From: a bacterium
GTDB lineage: Bacteria; Bdellovibrionota_C; UBA2361; RFPC01
Reading direction: 5' to 3'
Assembly: GCA_030431715.1 (NCBI GenBank)
Contig: JAUIIO010000032.1
Span: 1 to 35,337, forward strand
DNA: 35,337 nucleotides
In this document: piece by piece, positions 35,255-35,337 of the stretch
Position numbering within the stretch: the first letter of the stretch is position 1
Layout of the letters: the number at the start of each line of letters is the position of its first letter
Notes under the pieces: model-generated
Seen by the model: only the letters and a program-made list of their open reading frames with translations
The model's database searches: none
What the model was told of the DNA's origin: nothing
Translations under genes and position numbers: made by a program

Positions 35255-35337
35255 GCTCTCTATATCGATAGACTCTCAAAATAGGTAAAGCTCCGGCTCT
35301 CTTTTCTTTAGAGATACGAAAATTTTGTAGAAAGAAT

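Overview
The window looks like part of the chromosome of a Gram-negative, flagellated bacterium of moderate GC content. Evidence for this is a flagellar hook-junction pair (flgK, flgL) behind a near-consensus sigma-54 promoter, csrA-fliW, a GspK-type pseudopilin of type II secretion, a PlsC-like acyltransferase, a Hanks-type kinase and many exported proteins. The HNH protein and the signalling repertoire recall Bdellovibrionota/Myxococcota ('deltaproteobacterial') genomes. The dockerin-like EF-hands and Cys-rich CGVC repeats are common in marine bacteria. I cannot place the organism more precisely from sequence alone.

Layout. 0.2-1.5 kb: an HNH endonuclease, a possible 56-residue Cys-rich small ORF, and rpmB (bL28) on the minus strand. 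1.6-5.6 kb, minus strand: an exported subtilase-fold protein with dockerin-like ends that has lost its whole catalytic triad, then a class I glutamine amidotransferase, gspK and a small helical protein. 6.1-8.4 kb: an FrhB-like iron-sulfur protein translationally coupled to a methyltransferase. 8.6-15.6 kb: two large paralogous exported proteins (Cys-rich CGVC repeats and a very basic C-terminal domain) flanking an unrecognised minus-strand gene and an FHA protein fused to a degenerate class III cyclase domain. 15.8-16.9 kb: a GlpD-like FAD oxidoreductase. 17.1-26.5 kb: a large EF-hand surface protein, a convergent VWA-FHA protein, and an exported protein with possible kinase-like and ADP-ribosyltransferase-like parts. 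The upstream regions of the two plus-strand genes here are diverged copies of one ~295 bp leader. 26.6-29.4 kb: flgK-flgL, followed by an 84 bp palindromic repeat. 29.5-35.3 kb: an exported FG-GAP-like protein, csrA-fliW, a methyltransferase, a PlsC-like acyltransferase and a membrane-anchored Ser/Thr kinase.

Themes. Exported calcium-binding and Cys-rich surface proteins dominate, and a type II secretion component is nearby. Phospho-signalling parts recur (one Ser/Thr kinase, two FHA proteins). Several enzyme folds have lost catalytic residues: the subtilase has lost D, H, S and the oxyanion N, the cyclase domain has lost both metal Asp and the Arg, and the VWA domain has a D-to-E change in its MIDAS motif. 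The most unusual structure is the reused leader cassette. In its second copy the signal sequence is broken, yet the conserved GSPLVREPL peptide differs mainly at synonymous positions, which suggests past selection on that peptide. No CRISPR array, tRNA, rRNA or intact insertion sequence was seen.
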